Positions 10,645 through 24,100 of a DNA stretch of 64,000 nt are shown piece after piece. This stretch comes from Solen grandis (taxonomy: Eukaryota > Mollusca > Bivalvia > Adapedonta > Solenidae). Made by a program: the position numbers and the translations under genes. The notes under the pieces are model-generated. The model searched no databases, had not been told where the DNA came from, and worked only from the letters and a program-made list of their open reading frames with translations. Position 1 is the first letter of the stretch. Each line of letters opens with the position of its first letter. The DNA lies in NCBI GenBank assembly GCA_021229015.1, contig CM037782.1, positions 58,277,518-58,341,517 of the forward strand, written 5' to 3'.

Positions 10645-12343
10645 CTCACGAATGAAGTGGCAATATTCCATTTGAGCTCTAACAAATCGATCATAGAATT
10701 TCCATTGACTCAGCAACCGAGTGGAGGAGAACAGACTCCATTTCATGAATGAAAAACGACCTATTTCCTTGAGTTTACTTTATTTTGTATTAATGCAGAT
10801 TTATGACCAGAGGTGAAACGGTCACTAAGATAAACTGAAAGAGCCAAAGAATCATTTCACAAATATCCCTCTCGAGGCAATATTGTCACGAGCATCGCAG
10901 CTTCGCGACAGGTAAAGTCACGTGACACAGATCGATTGGCAGCAGAAGACACGGAACTAGAGCAAATCATTAGAATGGAACCACATGTATATGACTTGCT
11001 GTATTTTTTCATGTTTTATTAATCTATATTAAGTATAATATTTTAAACAACAAATCCGAAGAGACCAAGTTTTGGGCGAGAAAGCTATGCAATCAATTCG
11101 GGACCCTCGGATACCAGGTACCGTTGCCATGGTGATTTATTGATACTGAGATTGGTTCCTTAGAGATTTAATAATCACGCCTGGTTAAACATGCAGTGTT
11201 GTTGAATGTCGCCTCAGAATGCTAACCCTGCAGTCAAAGATAGTCACGTGAAACTAATAAATAATTGAATACATGTGTACTCCCTCTTTTCCTGTTATAG
11301 AAAAGGCTGTATCTTAACATGTTTAGACATGTGCAGGTACGAAATGCCAAATGCAGAACACAAGGATTAAGTGACTTTTTGAAAAACAATCTTCATATTT
11401 TATTGTATTTATTTATTAATTGTTGCTAAATGCTACTTAATTCCCCAGTCAAACACATAAGAAATAAAAACGAAATAAAAAATACTCAAGATTGAGTTAT
11501 ATTGCTTAACCCGTTGCCTTCGGTTATCAGTATACGTGCTATATTTTATATAGTACTTGAAAAAAATCCCACGAAATCGCGAAAATATTATCTACTGTTT
11601 GAGATTTGTCGGGATATATCGATATGATGAGTTGCATAACTTCCCACAACGTCGGAAACCCACAACTGCCTATTACATCTGTCAGCCGTGGGATACTTGG
11701 CTAGAACTTTATCGTTATAAGGATATTCATAAGAGGTACGTCGACCATTAAAAATGCTGCTTACACAAATGAGTATTCTTCAATTGGAGATTTAATATCT
11801 GTAAGTAACACAATCGTCACAGTGATTACGTCACGCTGCGCTACCGTAAGTACGAGAGTTTCTATTGGTTATACATCCCCAACTAATAATCCCACGGGCG
11901 ATGAATGAATTATATCAGATAAGCTCGACACCTGATCATAATTACATTTCAATTTTTCAAGACAACTGTGGGTTCATATTTACAGCTTTTTGCTCGAACT
12001 CGTGACATCTCGCTTCAAAGATGGAATATCGATTTTCTTATTCGTTTTATATCACGCTCATTCACCAGTCCAAACTTCTCCGGTACTTCCATCATTTATC
12101 ACCGAGGCGACCCGATTGACTCATTCACATTATCTTAACACCGGTTTCTTCACGACTTTGGAATATCACAGTCTTAGGTAACACCCGCGACACCCCACAA
12201 AAATATCTGCTCATATATGTTGCTTAATATATACTAAAAAGATCATTACTGAAAGTGGGAAAAAATGTAATTCAGTAGTGATTAAAAACTTTACGATTAT
12301 GAATAATAGAATGTTAATGTCAACTATATACGGAACGAACCCC

Positions 12344-12383
<40 letters not shown>

Positions 12384-13888
12384 ATTAATTTGTAGTTGGT
12401 AGTTACAAACTTGTACTAGGTTATGAGAACGCACTCGTATACTTGTAAAAAAAATATGGAGCGAACATGTTCTTTTTTTTTAAAGTTTTATGTGATTGTG
12501 TTAGTGCAACACATAATTATTTATTACTGTGGCTTTACGAGTTTATACAATACTTTCTTCTATTTCATTTTGACGTTTTTATCGAACGGAATCCCTTACC
12601 TTTTTCTGCCAACATTGTATATTAATAACTGAAGAAAATCATGACAAATCCAGGAATGGCTGTTTTAATCACCAATGTAATTTATTGTAACACCATTTCT
12701 TATTTGTTTTCAAAGTGGAAAATTCAACTGGAAAGTTTACTTTTTTTTTTTTTTTTTTTTTTGTTAAGTGATATTGTCAAGCTAATAAAGTTCAGTGACT
12801 AAAACAGACTACGGTACTTTTCATGGTTTTTGGATATTTTTTTTACACAAATCTATGTCATTTATTCCTATAAAGAACATCTCTGAAAATGTCAGTATGG
12901 TCAATATAATTCCTATTTAGACTACGAAACGTGCTCCTGTCTTCCTAGCCCCTGAATGTATTGGAAATAAATTATTTTCAATGAAGGATATTGCCTTAAT
13001 ACATTGGTATTAGTAAGCGAACTTTCTTAAATGACCCATTTAACAGAGATATGAAACGCCTGTAAAAGCCAGAGGAATATGTTGTTTTAGTCTGGTCCCC
13101 TGCGTAATAATAATTTAATTTTATTACGTCCCTTTACGTAGTTATAAGGGGAAGGAACTCCAGACTCTATGTTGTTTTGGCACGCGGCAATTAATTGGAT
13201 TTTTAAAAACTTTAAATAGAAAATGTGGAGAAATCACAAAGGAGTATTTTAACATATAAAATAATTTCTCTAATGCACCGAAATAGTTTCATTTTGATTT
13301 ATTCTAAAATGATATTTTAAATTATGATCTAAAGTTAGCCATCGTGGCAGAAACACACGCTAAATCTTCTTTTCTATTTTACATACAAGTTTGATTCTTT
13401 TTTACGTATTCTAATAAATAATTTTGATGGTAATGTATTGTAAAATAGATGTGTTTTACTTTTAAGTATCAGTAGAATAGGAATTATTTGCAAACGTTAC
13501 TTTGCAGGAACTGAACAATATACGGCGTGCTCTTGTGAGTTTTAGACTGGTTTCTATTATTATGTCTTTGTTACATCCAAATCCCGGAGAAATAAAAGGA
13601 ATAGTTTAACATGCATTTGACCTTACGATTAACGCATTCCTACGTTCAGAAAAAGATTGTACTTGAAACGGTATGTGTATGTTTTTACATAGGCTACCGG
13701 CGTGGGACCCCCCAATGATACAAAAAAAACAAAAACAATTTAAAATACATTTTATAACAAAATTTCACAATTCAAGAATAAAAAATTATTGATATCATAA
13801 GATAAGAAAAGGTATGTAACTCTCCGTTCAAAATCTACAGGAAAACTGACATGGTCGTATTCTGAGCTTCGTATCTGACACAATTTTC
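10645..13888. other. DNA without recognised genes
   Basis: Holds two CACGTG sites (10920, 11245), a near X-box at 11123-11136, a C/T homopolymer run at 12342-12379 and a T run at 12741-12762. A 51-codon frame after an AG at 11984 is unconvincing. Confidence 0.55.
13089..13166. repeat. Small inverted repeat
   Basis: AGTCTGGTCCCCTG at the left pairs with CAAGGGGA-GGAACTCCAGACT-like sequence at the right, with a few unpaired bases. It could be a tiny fold-back element. Confidence 0.35.
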
Positions 13889-13918
13889 AGCCGATTTCAA
13901 ATATGCCGGGCTTGTTCA

Positions 13919-14263
13919 ATGCAGAAACAATGGGCCTTTTCGTTGCCGAGTCGATTTTCTATCTTAGATAAACTACAAAGACAATACGAGTCACGAAACT
14001 CAATGGAAACTGTACTCGGACACGATGTGACCGAAGCAATGCATATCACAGTCAATGCTTTTTTCAACGGCAACTTCACAGAAATAAAATATTTCCAACA
14101 AATACCCATATTAAACAATAAATTATGTATTTATTTAATTCTCACAAGTTATGCTTTTCTCCAGAAGTCGCTAGTATCGATGCATTCCGCCCTCATTCCA
14201 CTGTTGCATTTTGTTATGACTGACGGCTACCATAATCGCTGGTTCCCCAATGACATATTGTAA
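13919..14263 (+). CDS. Open reading frame of 114 codons, doubtful
   Basis: This frame (first codons MQKQWAFSLPSRFSILDKLQ) lies in a block of higher GC content than its flanks and follows an AG acceptor at about 13889. The first 70 residues look protein-like; the rest runs into AT-rich sequence. The opposite strand is also open for 73 codons here. No homology recognised. Confidence 0.2.
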   Translation: MQKQWAFSLPSRFSILDKLQRQYESRNSMETVLGHDVTEAMHITVNAFFNGNFTEIKYFQQIPILNNKLCIYLILTSYAFLQKSLVSMHSALIPLLHFVMTDGYHNRWFPNDIL

Positions 14264-14518
14264 TTATCACAAAAGCCGATAACCAATTCAATATTTAATT
14301 GATATTAGGAAATACCGCCCTCATTCGTGACGCCTTTTGAAACAAAGTGAAGTAATGAAAGATCTGCGGTTGAAGCAAGTATTTTAAAACTCCTTCGTGT
14401 ACATTTCTTATAGCAGTTACTAGTTCCTGGTGATATGTTTTGCATTGTTTATATTAAGTTCTGAATTAGAATTGCTTCTGTTGTCCTTTTGCTGCCTGTA
14501 GTGATAACTGTACACATC

Positions 14519-14760
14519 TTAACCCTTTCCCTCATATAGACTCATTTTGACACACTCAATAGGTACCACATAAAGCCTGATCTGCAGAAAACCACAGTTA
14601 AACCTTACTAAATTTAATTACAAAATCCTCATTTCCAGACCACTGAGGAGCAGCGAACAGCATAAAACCTGATCAGCCTGCGAGTTACTCGCAGGCTGAT
14701 CTGGTTTTATGCTGTTCGCATAGGTCTTTTCATGGTATCCTCTATGAGGGAAAGGGTTAG
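14519..14760 (-). mobile_element. Palindromic MITE, copy 2 (242 bp, inverted)
   Basis: Same length and ends as copy 1 but in the opposite orientation; the right border reads TTAG instead of TTAA. The central hairpin is intact. Confidence 0.9.
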
Positions 14761-15169
14761 TACAAGGCTCTAAAAACAGTGGAAGGAAAGGCAATTGCGT
14801 AATGTATGTGGTTATCAATTCAAGGGTGAATAACTCTATATCTCCTTGGCTGCGCTTGATAAAGTTTGTTAAACAAACAACAAGAAAACCCTCAAGTTTC
14901 GAACATGTTTTGTAGCAATCCTTCTTCCAACAGGTAGGTACCTTTGATAACTTTCAGTCACATCAAATATGTCACGAAGATACACTGAAAAAGCCAAATA
15001 ATTCGATAACAACAAATGAACGCTGTGCACACCTGCCCAATTCCGCCTTTCAACAACTTCCATATGGCGCAATCAGGGATAAAATCCATGAAATCCTGAT
15101 TCCAAGAGGGGGACCCTAGCTGCCTTAACAAGAGACCAGTCATTAGCGAACGTTTGTTCGATCGACATG

Positions 15170-15380
15170 ATTTCAGTCATTTGGGGACCTATGTCTACAA
15201 GAGATACATCCTATACTTTCAACTGCTGCATCATGTCGTAGACAATTGCCTAATCACATCAATATCACACTGAGCCGACCGTTCCTTAGAGCTTTGATAT
15301 GTCGCGACCGATGATCGAACCTGCGTTTCCCCGGTTACGCGGCAGATATTCAACTACTAGTACTTGGGTCAGGTAATAAC
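15170..15380 (-). mobile_element. Degenerate SINE
   Basis: TTTCAGTCATTTGGGGACC and TATGTCTACAAGAGATACAT match the SINE tail region, and CGATGATCGAACCTGCGTTT matches the B box end; the body between is heavily diverged. Confidence 0.5.
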
Positions 15381-15658
15381 CAGGGCCTCAGTATCCCTTA
15401 CAACACATACATGTATATAGGAGCCAGTGTGTAGTTTACAGCTGAACCTGTAGGGGCGGCCACTTGTATTAAGCGGTCAGCCTGCGTTAGCGGTCAGTCT
15501 TAATATTGTCAAACTGTTGCATTGACCTTCATTTAGCGACCGTCTCTGTTAAGCGGTCACTTTCTCTTGTTCCCCCTACTGACCGCTTAAGACAAGTTTG
15601 ACTGAAAAGATCAATGAACTTGTACTACTCGTACAATATGGTTTAACTAGAGCTATCA

Positions 15659-16000
15659 CTAAAGGCGGTGACTTAAATCCATCCAGTAGTTACATGTATT
15701 GATAAATAGCACGGACAAAGAAAGCTCAAGGAAACTCATTAGTGGGCCGTAACTTAGAGAAAAATCATTCAACCGTAACAACAGGAAAATATGAACATCT
15801 GTGCTTGATAGTGAAAATCCATCCTTTAGTTTTTGAGAAATGGCGGTCAAAAAAAAAAGCTCAAGAAAATCAACAAAGGGCCGTAACTCAGAAAAATCAT
15901 TCAACCGTAACAACTGTACAAATCACATCTGTGCTTGCTATGAACTTCCTGGGTAGATTGATAGAAATATCAAGTAGTTTTTAGAAATAGCGCAGACAAA
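15659..16000. repeat. Dispersed repeat, two to three direct units
   Basis: GGGCCGTAACT(C/T)AGA, AAAATCATTCAACCGTAACA and CATCTGTGCTTG(A/C)TA recur at about 120-130 bp. Confidence 0.6.
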
Positions 16001-16716
16001 AATAGCTACAGAAGAAACGACCACCACAATGACTCCTTTATACCCCCACCCCAAACTAAGTTTGTGTGTGTGGAGGGGAGTTGGGGGGTATAATATACTG
16101 ATGTACAACTTACTTTGGTATGGTAGGTTCTAACCATTAAGTCATTATTGCCGGAAACACATGAGCGACTTTTTCCGTTACTCTCCATATATCACCCTTG
16201 GGATTATTAGTTTCATTTGCTTGTACATGTATTCGATAACTTGAAAAGCAGCACTCCCATTGGTTGCCCCATTAAGTGGTGGTGGGGTAGGGGGTGACCA
16301 ATAGAAAAAGTCGATCTTAAAGCTTGTATCTTCTAAATGACGACGTGCGTAGATTTCTATCTTCGGTTAAGAGTCAGTTTTAAAATAAGAAAATTAATCA
16401 ATTTTTAATATCAGACCTAAAAATGTTATATGACAGATTCATATTTTACGTTTCAAAACTGAGAGTAATTCGTTTGTTCAAGCAGTTTTCTAATTGACGT
16501 GGTTGACTGATTAAGTTAAATGGAACAGGCAATGTGGGTATCCGACAATGCCATGTCTATACAAACAATAAAACTGATGGCATTCCCTATTGTTAACTGG
16601 TACCATTAACAAAGGTATTATCCAGGGAAACTCCCAAAGTAACACCAATTAAGACCGTAATATTTTATACAATATAACCCACTTCAAATAATGTCAGTAT
16701 TTAAAACAAGAGGCCC

Positions 16717-17230
16717 ATGATGGCCCTAAATCGCTCACCTGAGATAAATAGGTTGACCCAAGGAACATCTGTACCAATTTATTTTAAAATCTGGCCAGTA
16801 GTTTTGAAGAAGATGATTTTTAAAGTTTTCATATTTTTTTTCTTTTTGTTGCCATGGCAACCAGAGTTCTACATGGATCAAGTTTATTTTAGCAGCTTTT
16901 GTGAAGGTTGACCCAAGGATCATCCCTTCCAAGTTTAATCTAAATCTGTCCAGTGGTTTCAGAGGAGATGTTGTTTAAAGGTTTCTCTATATACATAAAA
17001 GGCAAATAAGCCCCGCCCCTGGTGGCCATGTTTATTTACGGATCGGAATAATTTTAGCAACTTTGGTAGAGGTTGACCCAAGGAACATCTGTACCAATTT
17101 ATTTTAAAATCTGGCCAAGTAGTTTTGAAGGAGATATTTTTAAAGTTTTCAAATTATTTATTTTTTTGTTGCCATGGACCAGTAATTCTTCACTGGATCA
17201 ACTTTATTAGCAACTTTTGTAGAGCCCACC
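16717..17230. repeat. Dispersed repeat, three imperfect direct units of about 160 bp
   Basis: GGTTGACCCAAGGAACATCT, CTGTACCAATTTATTTTAAA and CTGGCCAGTAGTTTTGAAG recur at about 16750, 16905 and 17070. The first unit carries GTTGCCATGGCAAC at 16848. The left end GAGGCCCATGATGGCCCTAA is typical of widespread bivalve repeats. Confidence 0.7.
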
Positions 17231-20125
17231 CAAGGCATTCACAAAGCCACGTTGGAGATCTTATTGTGCTAAAAGAAACATAAACATGGTTGAGCTAAAA
17301 AACACGTGTTGGACTACAATGGTCAATGTCTCATTTGAAAATATCAGTTTTTTATCATTATTATTTTTAATTGCTGAGTTACAAGGGTAAATGAAGCATC
17401 ATCCAAATCATTGTAAATTATTCAGGGGTTCTCTTCGGCGTATGGCAAACGAACAAAACAGTGAAATTCAAACTTGGTAGTTTATTTGCTAAAAGTAAAC
17501 ATACATTTGGCAGTGTTAAATAAATACAATTGTTTAGGTGAATGAAAGATGGACAGGCAGATTTAAAACAATTACAACAGATTTTTAAACGGGCCTGTAT
17601 ACGCTCGATACACTTAAGTATATCCTTGAAGTTTTTTTCATGTTTTGTTTTTAATAATGAGATCCGCGTTTTCATGTTCAAAATGAAATGATATACGTGT
17701 GAATACATTAATCACGTTAACCAAGGGATACAACACATGTCATTTATAACCAGAAAAATGATACTCAAATCCATTATTGCATTTTTAATATCAATTATCC
17801 ATGTCCGTCAGGAAAATAGGTCACTTATTACATTATCAAATCCTACGAGGATGGCAGTGTATCAGTTTAAATATTTCTGTTTAATAACAAATACACGGTT
17901 TTATGTGTCTAATTATCACATAATGATATTCTTTACATTTATACTCATTGATGAAAAACTAGGCCTATCACTAAAGGTGACTTATACCACCGACCCCATC
18001 TTGTTTTCATCGAATGCAAGTGTATGACGAGACAGGACTTGATTTGACAGGTGTGATTCCTATATAGCCCCATCCTCAGGGCGGATAACAACAAGAGATG
18101 TCCAGAAGACAGGGCACTCGACTATTCCGCTGCTGAAAAGTTTAACCAAATCAATATTAACCCAGATTTCTAAGATCAAAAGCCTTTAAAAGTGCCACAA
18201 TTTACGATAAATTCAGTCAAGAGTTATCAAACTTAATGGTCTAATGCCCCGAATCACATTTCCAAGTCAATCCCGTAACTGATTGCTGTGATATTATAAT
18301 GACAGTATGTTGCATGCAAAAAATTAACCAAAAAATTCAAAGAATGACATAATTTGCAATAAATTTTGGCCAAGAGTTATCTTACTTGTTAGTTTAATGG
18401 CACTGAAGACCTTAGTAAAGTATTAAATCAAAAAGCATATTGATTACTAAGCTATATGCATAAACAAGTAAAACTTTCACCAAATCATTATGGCAATGCC
18501 AGCACTCAAGTGAGTAAGCTCTCCCTATTCTTGAAAAGCCAAATTGAAAAGGTATGAACTCTTGTTAAGCAGGATCGAACATGACAAAACATGTGACTTC
18601 TATATAGCCCCATCTCATTTTGTGAAGTTCTGGTATAACTACATGACGTCCACAAACCCAAAACCCACTTAACAGCCTTGTTGGGAAAGCCAGACTGAGA
18701 AATGTCACACATGTGCGATTGTAGTACAGCCTGCTATTTGCTTTCTTATGATATAATCAATGAGATATTGCAGTTATATATTGTAATAAGCAGTGATGAA
18801 TGAACATGCAAAAGCCAATCAGTGCGAAAGATTCCTAGTTTTGCGATTTCAGTGTTGCTTTGTCAAATAAATTCACGACAAAAATCTATCTTGGACAATT
18901 TCTGCATTATATGAATCACTTAAAGGCATACGCCCACAATTTTTTTTCTATATAGACAAGAGGAAAATTTAAACTAGCCTTGGGAATTTTCTAATGTAAT
19001 TCTTTATAACCATGCAAAGTTTTAGAAAAAGTTTCACAGCTAGAATTAATTTTCCTTCTTCGCCTATATAGAAAATAACTGCATTGTGTGCATATCCCTT
19101 AAGAAGCCCTGAGCTTTTTAAGCCCCAAACTAGCTGCCATTACTCCATCAGAAATAGTTCTTCAATAAAAACAAACTAAACATACTCATGATGCTACAAC
19201 CTTAGCATTCAATTGCCTGAAATTAATTTTGGACTTAATATTGGCTACCTATATCCACAGTTAAGAGCAACAAGTTTCTATACCATGGGTCAATTATGCC
19301 AAATTATCAGTTACATGTTCATGGTCAATTTTTATCACAATTAATATGCCCAGTTTATATTTTTAGTTTGAGGAAGACCCCAGCGAATGTGAACACTGCT
19401 AGAACTATTTACCTTACACAAATTTTCTAGAATTTATGACCCAGAGTGATCCAATAAATATTAAGTAGTAAACTTAACACAGGACACCATACTGACATAT
19501 CATGAAAGGTCCAATTTTCCTTTATGCCCCTATATTGTTTATAGTATAATGCACCTATCAATATTTTGTGGTAGGGTGGCCAGCAGACCAAGGGGCATAT
19601 GATATTTTCCCATTTTTGGGGTCGAAATCCCCACTCTAATTTGTCAAATTTCCCAGAATGGTAGATGTTAGAATCTAAAATTTTAGGTCTATTTCTCATT
19701 ACTCTGTACCATTATGTCCATCTAATTCCTGTCTTTCGTTTCCTAAGTCATACGATTGCCAGGCCCCTGGGGCAAAACATTGATAGCCACATAAAGTTTA
19801 AAAAATCAGTCAATCAAGTACTGATTTTAATCTAAGTATCAAAAGCAGAAACGTATCTCATCAAGTTTTAGGCCATTTTACCGACTAGAAATCACCTTGT
19901 TTTAACAGACATCCAGTGCAACAAAATAGGTACATAAAAAATGGTCAAGTTATTTCTGTCCAACTCATTAATTATCGGAGTATAATATTTCTACTTGATC
20001 ATAATTTAAATAACATTTCGGACACATGTTCAACCAATATTCTAAAAACATGATTTCGTAAGATGACTATTTCATAAAAAAGATGACAATTCAAACCGAT
20101 AAACAACACTGAAAAATGTTTAATT
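17231..20125. other. DNA without recognised genes, downstream of RCC1
   Basis: Apart from the TTAA-flanked element at 18920, this is AT-rich sequence with no exon I can support. The part from 20126 to 21048 is probably RCC1 3' UTR. Confidence 0.55.
18920..19102. mobile_element. Short inverted-terminal element flanked by TTAA
   Basis: The left end TTAAAGGCATACGCCCACAA and the inverted right end TTAAGGGATATGCACACAAT match imperfectly over about 40 bp, including TCTATATAG. The 183-bp length and TTAA borders fit a MITE. Confidence 0.65.
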
Positions 20126-20131
20126 TTTATT
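20126..20131 (-). promoter_or_regulatory. Candidate poly(A) signal AATAAA for RCC1
   Basis: An AATAAA hexamer on the minus strand about 0.9 kb beyond the RCC1 stop codon. It is the first canonical hexamer I noticed downstream; I did not check use of variants nearer the stop. Confidence 0.3.
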
Positions 20132-21048
20132 TCACAATGATTTAAGTTTAGAAATGAATCAATCACTTCAACTCAGCACATATACACCTCCAACAATTTT
20201 CAGACACACACATTCATTCCTCTCTGCACTAAAAATTCAGTTAAGATATTAAAATAAGCAAAATTAATGACAATCTTTAAAAGAATGATAGATGATTAAT
20301 TAAAATAGGCTTCATCCTCCAGATGTCCACACAATACAGTCATAGCTTTAAATAGTACAATTTTGGAATTTCATTTACAAGTTTTAATCATATTATGAAT
20401 AAGCATTAGGGCTCCATACTGATGCACAATATTTATGGAATACCATTATTTTATGTTAAATAGATTTCTAATCAAATGATTAACACTATTGTTCCAGATA
20501 TCAATCAAAACAAGTGCTACTTTTGTATTCTTGTCAAAACAATTACTTCTAAATAAACAATCAAAAAAACATTGATAATTTTGTATCAATACAAAAATTA
20601 AATCCATAATTCTGACTGATATGAAGCCCTAATAAGTAGACATACTTATCATACATTGTCAGAGTAAAAAATAATGTGTACATTTTAAAATTCATCAGCG
20701 ATTATAATATATCAAAGTGTTTGCGCTCTTAAGTATTCCATCAAAAAAGAAGTCCAAGATAGTTCTTTTCAAAGTAAATGTTAAGTAACTGAGAAACAAC
20801 ACAAGCAATATTTATATTATTTATATAATTATAGCATTTTTATAAAATCATTAGATCTTACATATACCTTTTTTACAGTATTTTTCAGGATAAATCAGAT
20901 AGTTGAGAAATAAACTAAAGTTAAAAGAACAATAACTCTTGCGGGCCTTGGAATGTTGTCAAATGCAGCTGAATCCAATGCTGAGTGGACAACTTGGGGA
21001 TGACAGGACAAACAAATTAAAACATGATCTAGGGGTCTTGGGGGATCA

Positions 21049-21109
21049 TCATTTGTCTACCGCCAGTAGCACTGTGTGTTGACCTCCTGCTGATACTTGG
21101 GCAACTTTC
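21049..21109 (-). CDS. RCC1: RCC1 coding exon 10 (C-terminus and stop)
   Basis: Encodes [19 protein letters not shown] and a TGA stop, matching human [18 protein letters not shown]. This closes blade 7. The 3' UTR runs to lower coordinates. Confidence 0.94.
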
Positions 21110-24100
21110 CTGGAACACAAAAAATAAACGCTTTAGATTTGGAATAGCAGAAATGTTGAATAAATTAAAATAATCAGTATTTTTTCAAACCCTGGAATGC
21201 TTATGTCAGCAATAATAAATAACTATTATCATATAAACTATTACAAGCATAAAACAAATCAAGATATAAAAATGTGTGTCTCACCTGTCATTGAGTTGTT
21301 TGCCTGCCATCTTGGTTGGGACCCAGGCATCTTCCTCATCTCCGTTGCCCAGCTGTTTACTGGTTCCCATTCCCCAGCATGAGACGCTGCCTGTGAACAG
21401 AAAAATATTTATTAGATTGCATTTAAATACATTTCTTTATATTAATTTGGTATAATGTGTTTAACACTGGGTTGGACCAGTGATTTGCTCATGGCAGAAT
21501 ACTGAACAAATCTTGATAAGTTGACTTACTAGTTTTAAGGCACCAATTAACTTTTTTTTTTTGTGGAAATTTTAATCAAAGCGAACTCTGGTAGATGTAT
21601 ACCCTAACAAATAAAACTGAAACTATCACTTAACCCTTTCTCTCATAGAGGAAACCATGAAAAGACCTATGCGAACAACATAAAACCAGATCAGCCTGCG
21701 AGTAACTCGCAGGCTGATCAGGTTTTATGCTGTTCGCTGCTCCTCAGTGGTCTGGAAATGAGGATTTTGTAATTAAATTTGGTAAGGTTTAACTGTGGTT
21801 TTCTGCACACCAGGCTTTATGTGGTACCTATTGAGTGCGTCAAAATGAGTCTATATGAGGGAAAGGGTTAAGGTGATAAATACCATTAACATCCCACACT
21901 GTCTTCATGTCATGTGAGTGTAGGATGGGAAGGCATGCAATAAGCATGATAGATATTTTGTCCCTACTTTTGTCTGTTAGTTTGTTGACTATGTCTACTT
22001 GAGACAAGATATATATCTGCTGCCACACTGCAGTATCACTCCACAGACATGTGGCATGATACCACTCCCAGTCACATTATCCCACACCGTGCTAGCCAGT
22101 TCTTGAACTACCCTTTTAACGCTAAGCACCAAGCGCGGAAGCTATACCATGCTTTCCAACTTTGGTATGCCCTGGCTTGGGATTGAACCCACAACCTCCA
22201 GATTCTGGGGTAAATGTTCTAACCACTTAGCCACCAGGACATTTACTACTTTGTCTTCATGTAATGTGAGTGTAAGTCGGGATGGGACATGATGAGACGA
22301 AATGAACATGATCCCTGTTTATCCCTAACTTCTGTGAAGAGTACTACAAAGTGTCACTTACCATCTTCCATGAGAGCAAAGGAGACCGACTGGCCTGCTG
22401 ATATGGCTGTACACTTCCCGTCCAGTTTGACCAGTGTGGGTTCTGTCTTTTCTCCGGAGTCCTCTCCCAGTCCCAGCCTGCCATACTCCGCCCTGCCCAG
22501 TGTATATGTGTTACCTGAAATCAAGAATCACTGTCAACTGCTAAAACTGCATTTAAATATAACAAAACAAGGGTCAGGACTGCCACAAAATACGCCCATC
22601 ACAGTATGGGGACTCTCAGAAATAGCTCAGAGAAACAAGCTATTGTCTCCTAAATCCCATTAGTTAATGAATGTTACTTATTAAAACAATCATGTTGAAA
22701 CATTTCCATTAATTTGAAGGAAAATGTCTCTTTTGACTTATTCAAGTGTTCAAGTCCAAATTACATGATTTTGCTAGGTATTGAACTTAGCCAATATTTT
22801 ACAACTATTCACATTTCTTGCAATTTTGGTCAAGATCAGAAAAGAATGCCTAAAACTGGATGGTGTTGTCAGATCTGTAAAAAAATTTAAAGAGTTGGTC
22901 AATGAATAGCTTATCTTTTCTTAAAGTAGTTACATGCTTAATTTTGGTTCATAAACAAGAACAGTTTAGGGGACAAATAATGAAGACAAAGACCAGAGAG
23001 CTGTAATAGGAGTGATTGGATTCTGCAATGTTGCTGAAAAGATAAAAAATCTTGATTTTTCAAGAAGTATTTTTGAAAAATCATCTTTGAAATGCTATTC
23101 TACTGATATGGATTGTTCCTGTGAAGAAAATGGAAGGTGCTTTTATTTTTACAGGCTTAAATCGCTTCTGCAATGGAATATCATTCACGCGATAATGCTG
23201 AATATCGAACTCATCCGCGATTTTATGGCCATGCACATATGTGCAAAGTTTGAAAAGGATTGGTCTAACTGTATTGAAGTTAGAGCCCAGACAATCACAA
23301 TTTCAAGTTTTGTGTACGTCAAGGGCCATAACTTCTAAGTCATTCACGTGATAATGCTGGATATCGAACTCATCCGCGATATTATGGCCATGCACATGTG
23401 TGAAAAATTTGAAACGGATTGGACTAACGGTATTGAAGTTAGAGCCCGGACAATCACAATTTCAAGTATTTTGTGTACGTCAAGGGCCATAACTTCTAAG
23501 TCATTCACGCGATAATGCTAGATATCGAACTCATCCGAGATATTATGGCCATGCACATGTGTGGAAAGTTTGAAAATGGATTGGGCAATTGGTATTGAAG
23601 TTAGAGCCCAGACAACAAATGTTCAACGCCCACCCGCCCACCGTGAGTGTTCACATAATACGCCCCATCTTAACTTGCTGTGCAACCAAAGTAGCTGCAA
23701 GCTGGGGGTAAAATGGTTAAGAACAATGTAAAAATACCTTTCATTGAATATAAAGACTAATTATCTAAATTGTGGGTTGTTTACATTTATTTTTCTTGGT
23801 TTTATGTTACCAAATTTTAGGGATTTTAAAACTCTAGATTGTAAACTCTCATTAAAATGTGGAAAAATTATATGATAAAAGTATTTTATAGCTTGACAAC
23901 AAAATCATAATTTATATTAAAGGTTGGTATGCAGCTGTCAATGAAATTTTGAATTCAACATCTAAATTATCACAAATTTCATTGAAACGATTCGTTTCTT
24001 TTATTTATTGAGAGAAAACATGGCAGTTATTTGAAAGATGTGGGTCAGTTTTTGGCTAGAGGAAACAACTTGTATATGGTAAAATAGTCAAAAGAAATTA

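Noticed and set aside
11985..12160. Possible plus-strand exon after TATTTACAG
   Set aside because: Open for only about 50 codons, no phase-matched partner, peptide unconvincing.
22289..22663. Plus-strand frame of 124 codons
   Set aside because: Antisense shadow of RCC1 exon 8 and its flanks.
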